Part shown: positions 31,114 through 35,042 of the stretch, one piece after another
Numbering within the stretch: the first letter of the stretch is position 1
Layout: each line of letters opens with the position of its first letter
Assembly (NCBI RefSeq): GCF_009663775.1
Contig: NZ_RDBR01000024.1
Location: forward strand, 1 to 35,042
Direction of reading: 5' to 3'
Length of the DNA: 35,042 nt
Source: Lactobacillus sp. 0.1XD8-4
Lineage (GTDB): Bacteria; Bacillota; Bacilli; Lactobacillales; Lactobacillaceae
Translations under genes and position numbers: made by a program
Notes under the pieces: generated by a model
Databases searched by the model: none
The model's input: only the letters and a program-made list of their open reading frames with translations
What the model was told of the DNA's origin: nothing

Positions 31114-31663
31114 GTGGAACGTAATTGGAACAGGTTTGGTAGCAGGTCTTATTGCGTCTATGACGAATATTCTAATTGCACATTTAAGCAATAGAACACA
31201 AAGGGAGACTACAAAAATGTTAAATCTCGAAAAGACAAATGAAGTTACATTAGAGTGGAACAATGAAACTCGTGATCTTATTAGCAAGTTTGTCAAAGCG
31301 TGTTTTCAGACTCATCAAGTCTACAATGCAACCGATGGTTTAGTAGGGCGTTTCAGTGAAGCAATAAAGTCAAACAGCAATGATCGAGTTTTTGACAACA
31401 TAACTGAGGATGCAAAAGCAGCGATTAAAAAATCAAATCAGACTTCGAGCGAGTTATATGCACTGCAAGCCCAAATACGAATGCACTTATATGATGATCA
31501 TGATTATCTAGTAACAGACATTAATAATCAGATTGAGAAAGTTATTGAAAACCTGGAATCGAATAGATCTCTGCCAGCAAAAGAGATTGATGATCTTGTT
31601 GATTTGTCACGAGAATATTTTTCCATTCAATGGGAAAGAATAAAGAAGGAGAACGTCCGATAG
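31112..31663 (+). CDS. Single-TM membrane protein, moron-like, unknown function
   Basis: 183 residues; ATG 31112 with SD AAAGGTGG. TM at about residues 4-24 (V-I-G-T-G-L-V-A-G-L-I-A-S), then a long soluble helical region with conserved-looking charged residues and no catalytic motif. Its own -10 box and hairpin lie before it and a terminator at 31652-31675 covers its end. This self-contained unit sits between XkdX and a baseplate gene, where it has no structural need to be. The pattern fits a moron expressed in the lysogen, for example a superinfection-exclusion factor. That role is inferred; the layout resembles the membrane protein at 534-1100. Confidence 0.75.
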   Translation: MWNVIGTGLVAGLIASMTNILIAHLSNRTQRETTKMLNLEKTNEVTLEWNNETRDLISKFVKACFQTHQVYNATDGLVGRFSEAIKSNSNDRVFDNITEDAKAAIKKSNQTSSELYALQAQIRMHLYDDHDYLVTDINNQIEKVIENLESNRSLPAKEIDDLVDLSREYFSIQWERIKKENVR

Positions 31664-31675
31664 GGCGTTTTTATT
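31652..31675 (+). terminator. Terminator of the moron gene
   Basis: AACGTCC (31652-31658), GATA loop and GGGCGTT (31663-31669) with one G-T pair, then TTTTATTTT. The TAG stop codon lies in the loop and stem. Confidence 0.75.
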
Positions 31676-31701
31676 TTGCACAAAATAGAAGGGAGAAACA
31701 A

Positions 31702-32853
31702 ATGCGAACACTAACAATTGCTGATAATTGGAAAGATTGGAAGTTCGGTGATACGGATGCAGTAATGACTTTTAATGCTCAAAATGATGGTCAAACACCA
31801 GACTTTACCAATAAAACACTAACTTTTAAAATCGCTGATTCCGCTGCTTCAACTCCAGATAATCCTAAAGATTATGTAGCCAGTGCAGCCGGTTATGTTG
31901 AAAATAATAAGGTTCTGTTAAAGACCGAAGATGTTAAAACTCTGACACCTGGCACGTATTCTGTTGAGTTGTGGGTAATGGATAATTCAACGGAAAAGAA
32001 TGCTATTTATCCATCTAAGGGCTTTGCGTTCTTTAGTATTGAAGAAAACACAATGAAGGTCTCAGATATTACAAATGTACCCTCTAAGACGCTAGAAGCT
32101 ATCTATGCGGACTTAAAGCAACAGGTAGGGGCCATCAAGAAAGGTTCTCAGGGGGAACCGGGTAAGACACCAAAGATTGTTATGGGGTCTGTTACTAAGT
32201 TGTCACCGGATGCTCAACCATCAGCAACCCTAGTTCCATTACAAAGTGACCCGAATACTTACACTTTGAACTTGCAACTACCTCAAGGTGTCCAAGGTGA
32301 GCAAGGACTCCAAGGTATTCCCGGTGTTGGTAGCAAGGGGCTTGATGGTAACAATGGATTAACGCCAACAATTGACCCTAAGACTAAACACTGGATGATT
32401 GGTGGCACCGATACAGGTGTGATTGCTGAGGGACAAGCGGGGAAAGACGCAGACCCTAGTAAGTATGTTACGATTGTGTCTTTTAATCAGTTGCGTCAGC
32501 AAGTGCAGGACAACGCAACTGCATTAGATGTGTTGCAAAAGTCGGCAGTAAATAAAGACTTGCAAACGCAGATTGCTAACTTAACATCACAAGTAACTGA
32601 TTTAACAGCACAAGTTAAAGCTTTACAAGAAGCTAAGTCGGATACGGCTAAATTAGACGAGCCAGCTAAGAGTGATAATAAGGATGACCAATCGGCTAAG
32701 TCAGATACGCCGGCTTCATCAGCTGATTCGCCATCTACTCCAGCAAGCTCATCAACTACGACACCAGATAGTACACCAGCATCATCGGCCCCAGCTACTA
32801 ATGCAAGTTCAGCAAGTACCTCTGAGACGTCGGCAAGTAGCGCTGCTCAATAG
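31702..32853 (+). CDS. Baseplate/fibre protein with collagen-like repeat and Ser/Ala/Thr/Pro tail
   Basis: 383 residues from ATG 31702 (SD AAGGGAG, 31689-31695); upstream in-frame ATG 31630 lies within the moron gene and its terminator and is rejected. Residues 1-125 match BppU-type N-terminal domains (W-K-F-G-D-T-D-A-V, T-P-G-T-Y-S-V-E-L-W). Then come short collagen-like G-x-x runs (about 155-170 and 197-220), a coiled coil (about 265-310), and about 65 residues of almost only Ser, Ala, Thr, Pro and Asp. The low-complexity tail is similar in composition to the capsid frameshift linker. Confidence 0.8.
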   Translation: MRTLTIADNWKDWKFGDTDAVMTFNAQNDGQTPDFTNKTLTFKIADSAASTPDNPKDYVASAAGYVENNKVLLKTEDVKTLTPGTYSVELWVMDNSTEKNAIYPSKGFAFFSIEENTMKVSDITNVPSKTLEAIYADLKQQVGAIKKGSQGEPGKTPKIVMGSVTKLSPDAQPSATLVPLQSDPNTYTLNLQLPQGVQGEQGLQGIPGVGSKGLDGNNGLTPTIDPKTKHWMIGGTDTGVIAEGQAGKDADPSKYVTIVSFNQLRQQVQDNATALDVLQKSAVNKDLQTQIANLTSQVTDLTAQVKALQEAKSDTAKLDEPAKSDNKDDQSAKSDTPASSADSPSTPASSSTTTPDSTPASSAPATNASSASTSETSASSAAQ

Positions 32854-32867
32854 TTGGAGGTGAGTAA

Positions 32868-33194
32868 ATGCACTGGGTAACAGTTCACTATTTTCTGGGG
32901 TATTCGTTAGAGGATTGGGTGGCAATTCTAACAATTATCGGCTTTATTATTGCTGGCTTTCGTTGGCTGGGTAAACGCTCAAAGACGGCAATTGATAATA
33001 TTGAGCATAATATTCTTGGCCCAATCTATGATGAGTTAAGTAAACTCAACAAGAATATGGAAGTCTCTAATCGTCAATATGAAAGAGCCAATGAACGCCT
33101 GCAAGCAGGAGACAAGAAGTTCATTCGTCACGACGAGCAATTGAAAGATCACGAGCGTCGAATTACGAACTTGGAAAGAGGTAGTCATAAATGA
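32868..33194 (+). CDS. Membrane-anchored coiled-coil protein of the lysis cassette
   Basis: 108 residues; ATG 32868 with SD TTGGAGGTGAG (32854-32864). N-terminal TM at about 18-34, then basic turn (R-W-L-G-K-R-S-K) and a charged coiled coil (about 45-105). It overlaps the holin start by ATGA. The position right before the holin and amidase suggests a lysis-related or holin-partner role, but the N-terminal TM differs from XhlA (C-terminal TM). Not a typical holin. Confidence 0.75.
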   Translation: MHWVTVHYFLGYSLEDWVAILTIIGFIIAGFRWLGKRSKTAIDNIEHNILGPIYDELSKLNKNMEVSNRQYERANERLQAGDKKFIRHDEQLKDHERRITNLERGSHK

Positions 33195-33562
33195 ATTTAA
33201 AACAAATGCTTAAAAAGAAGTTTCTTAATACTGACGGTACAATCAATAAAACGGTTGTAGCGTCTTTTATTACCCTGTTAATCGTATTAATTCAACAAGT
33301 CATGATGGCTTTTGGCTTTACGTATGGTCACTGGGATCAAGTAGCGGCGATTATCAACACGCTTTTAACCATTCTTGGTTTATGCGGTTTTGTGGAAGGT
33401 AACGGCGAAGTCACCACCAGCACTGTTGAAACTGGAGTTGATGGTGTAAAGACAACTATTTCTAGCGGTTCCATTAAGTTGAACACAGACAAGACTAGCT
33501 TTAATGGTAAGAGTCTTATTCCTAGACAATCTAATAAGGAGGATAATTCTAATGAAAAATAA
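33191..33562 (+). CDS. Holin (phiLC3 family)
   Basis: 123 residues; ATG 33191 overlapping the previous stop (ATGA); SD AAAGAGG. Two TM segments (about 21-42 and 53-67) with the W-D-Q-V-A-A-I-I-N-T-L-L-T-I-L-G-L-C-G pattern of the phiLC3-type holins. The C-terminal half (about 70-123) is soluble and Thr/Ser/Lys-rich, longer than usual. It opens the membrane at the end of infection. The 3' end overlaps the endolysin start by 11 bases. Confidence 0.85.
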   Translation: MNLKQMLKKKFLNTDGTINKTVVASFITLLIVLIQQVMMAFGFTYGHWDQVAAIINTLLTILGLCGFVEGNGEVTTSTVETGVDGVKTTISSGSIKLNTDKTSFNGKSLIPRQSNKEDNSNEK

Positions 33563-34751
33563 ATCATTCAAGAAAGTTAAGAGCTTGGCACTAGCAACAA
33601 TGGCTGGTGCTTTTTTAGTAGGTTCAGCAAGTGTTGCTTCTGCTAATACCGGTTGGCAAAAGCAAAATGGCACTTATACTTATTACGAAAATAATGGAAA
33701 AGTGCAAAAGGGTCGTTCCTATCGGCAACTTCCTAAGGCTAATCCTGGAACAAGCTGGTATTTAACCCAAGATGGTAAGATGCTAACTGGTGTTCAACAG
33801 TGGCAAGGATCTTACTGGTTCTTCAATCAAGATGGAACCCTCCATACTAAGCGTGACTATGTGCAATCACAGTGGGGCGATTGGTACATGGTTGGTGATA
33901 ATGGTCAGATTCTTTCTGGAGTTCAACAATGGATGGGGAGTTATTACTATTTTGAGCCAGGAACTTATTTGAAAGCTAATAAGCAGGAGTATGTAAAATC
34001 TCAATGGGGCGACTGGTACATGGTTGGTAAAGATGGTCGTTTAATGAGTGGACTTGTCAACTGGCAAGGGAGCAAGTACTACTTCGATCCATCAACCTAT
34101 CTTAAAGTAACAAATACCGACGTAACAGTTAATGGCGTTACCTACCACGCGGACCAAAATGGTATTCTTTCGGTAGTGCAGAATAATGGTTTTACTCCAT
34201 CACAAATCAACCACACCTATGACCTAGCTGATTGGCAAGGTAGTAGCCAAACTGCAATCAACGATTACATCATCATGCACGATGTAGGCGCTGAAAGTGG
34301 AGCTGCTGCTAATGCAAACTACTTACGTAACAACTGGCAATCAGCCTACACTCAATTTGTTGTCGGCGATGGTGGTCAAGTCTTTGAAGTCGGTGAACCG
34401 GGTTATGTTTCTTGGGGTGCTTTAAATGCTAATCCATACAGTCCGTGTCAAATTGAATTAGGGCGAACATACAACCGTAGCCAATTCATTAAGGATTACA
34501 CGGCTTATATTAACGTGGCTCGTTACTACGCTAAGCAATATGGTATTCCGCTAACTCTTGATGCCGGTGGAGCAGGTACCCCAGGTGTTAAAACACATAA
34601 CTGGGTAACTGAAAATATTGGTGGGTCACATGTTGATCCATATGGTTATCTTGCAAGTTGGGGTATTGGTTACAATCAATTTGCTTCTGATATTGCCAAT
34701 GGTGTTAACCAACAGCAACTCAATTCAGTTGTTTACTCACAACGTCAATAA
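33552..34751 (+). CDS. Endolysin: N-acetylmuramoyl-L-alanine amidase with signal peptide and wall-binding repeats
   Basis: 399 residues from ATG 33552 (SD AAGGAGGA, 33537-33544); the longer frame from 33504 lacks an SD and would hide the signal peptide. Residues 1-31 are a Sec signal peptide ending A-S-A. Residues 33-200 hold aromatic wall-binding repeats (W-Q-G-S-Y-W-F-F, G-D-W-Y-M-V-G, twice W-G-D-W-Y-M-V). Residues 225-390 are an Amidase_2/PGRP domain with His243 in I-I-M-H-D-V-G and His360/Asp362 in H-V-D-P-Y-G-Y-L as likely zinc ligands. Binding repeats come first and the enzyme last, the reverse of most endolysins. Secretion by Sec would make the holin the trigger rather than the exit pore. 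Confidence 0.92.
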   Translation: MKNKSFKKVKSLALATMAGAFLVGSASVASANTGWQKQNGTYTYYENNGKVQKGRSYRQLPKANPGTSWYLTQDGKMLTGVQQWQGSYWFFNQDGTLHTKRDYVQSQWGDWYMVGDNGQILSGVQQWMGSYYYFEPGTYLKANKQEYVKSQWGDWYMVGKDGRLMSGLVNWQGSKYYFDPSTYLKVTNTDVTVNGVTYHADQNGILSVVQNNGFTPSQINHTYDLADWQGSSQTAINDYIIMHDVGAESGAAANANYLRNNWQSAYTQFVVGDGGQVFEVGEPGYVSWGALNANPYSPCQIELGRTYNRSQFIKDYTAYINVARYYAKQYGIPLTLDAGGAGTPGVKTHNWVTENIGGSHVDPYGYLASWGIGYNQFASDIANGVNQQQLNSVVYSQRQ

Positions 34752-34763
34752 TTTAATACAAAT

Positions 34764-34812
34764 AAAGCCCTAGTGGTTGTTGCAATTTTTGTGATAATCC
34801 CTAGGGCTTTTT
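34764..34812 (+). terminator. Strong terminator of the late operon
   Basis: AAAGCCCTAG (34764-34773) pairs perfectly with CTAGGGCTTT (34801-34810), with a 27-base loop and a TTTTT end. It closes the lysis cassette. Confidence 0.85.
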
Positions 34813-34894
34813 GATGTATAATAAAAAGCAGCGATAGTAAATAAATGCCACCGCTGATAGATTGTCAAGAGGTAAGCTCTTTAAGCTAACTATA

Positions 34895-34915
34895 AAAAGG
34901 GGCACAAAAGGGGCA
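34895..34915. repeat. 11-bp tandem repeat, possible att-arm region
   Basis: AAAAGGGGCA occurs twice, one base apart (34895-34904, 34906-34915). The rest of 34813-35042 has no gene I can support, a TATAAT at 34817-34822, and a hairpin GCAGCG/CGCTG near 34828-34856. In this phage type the attachment site lies past the endolysin, so the repeats may be integrase arm sites. This is a weak inference. Confidence 0.35.
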
Positions 34916-35042
34916 AACATTTTAAAAACATTAAAAAATCGTCGATATTGATTAAGAAATCAAAAGCCCGAAGTACTAATAAGCTAACGGTTTTCTACCG
35001 TTTACCGCGTTAATTGGTATGTTAATTGCATTCCCGTTTTGA

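Noticed and set aside
31630-31701. 24-codon longer N-terminus for the second baseplate protein
   Set aside because: It would run through the end and terminator of the moron gene and lacks an SD; ATG 31702 has one.
33504-33551. 16-codon longer N-terminus for the endolysin
   Set aside because: No SD at 33504; the start at 33552 has a strong SD and begins a typical signal peptide.
1-35042. tRNA genes, CRISPR arrays and insertion sequences
   Set aside because: No cloverleaf, regular spacer-repeat pattern, transposase or IS ends were seen by eye; a tRNAscan or ISfinder run was not possible.

Overview
The window reads as the structural and lysis half of a temperate siphophage (prophage) of a low-GC Gram-positive host. 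The gene order, strong AAGGAGG-type ribosome binding sites, HK97-type head genes, phiLC3-like holin and secreted amidase with aromatic wall-binding repeats point to a Lactobacillaceae host, and the endolysin style suggests Limosilactobacillus reuteri or a close relative. That species call is inference from gene style, not from a database match. Every gene I can support lies on the + strand.

Layout. 1-1100: a left-truncated soluble protein gene followed by a two-TM membrane protein, possibly accessory cargo. 1101-1560: non-coding, with two copies of a 25-bp palindromic repeat, a hairpin and a promoter. 1565-5508: about a dozen tiny genes, mostly of unknown function, including two gene families (two tiny single-TM proteins and three basic helical proteins), several intrinsic terminators, and a structured non-coding stretch (about 4950-5272) with a good -10 box, a strong SD and two terminators. 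5782-6431: HNH endonuclease, then a probable cos region. 6432-12383: packaging and head genes (TerS, TerL, small membrane protein, portal, ClpP-type protease, HK97 capsid). 12405-21080: head-tail connectors, tail tube, tail chaperones, tape measure. 21096-31073: distal tail protein, tail endopeptidase, a large fibre, SGNH hydrolase, baseplate proteins and XkdX. 31112-31663: a membrane-protein moron between a -10 box and a terminator. 31702-34751: a second baseplate/fibre protein, a membrane/coiled-coil protein, holin and endolysin, closed by a strong terminator. 34813-35042: no gene seen; this is where an attachment site would be expected.

The most notable result is that three structural genes carry -1 frameshift signals. 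The capsid gene ends AAA TAA, followed at once by a hairpin and a 109-codon open -1 frame that encodes a Ser/Ala/Pro-rich linker and a HeH-like domain. The tail tube gene ends in the canonical slippery heptamer G GGA AAA before TAA, followed by a perfect hairpin and a 23-codon extension. The two extensions begin with nearly the same peptide (I-T-[ST]-P...P-S-G), which suggests one shared recoding cassette. The tail chaperone gene has the expected C CCA AAA site for its gpG/gpGT-like pair.

The envelope-attack machinery is also rich: a transglycosylase-like domain in the tape measure, an NlpC/P60 domain in the tail endopeptidase, an SGNH hydrolase at the baseplate, and a Sec-signal amidase endolysin.
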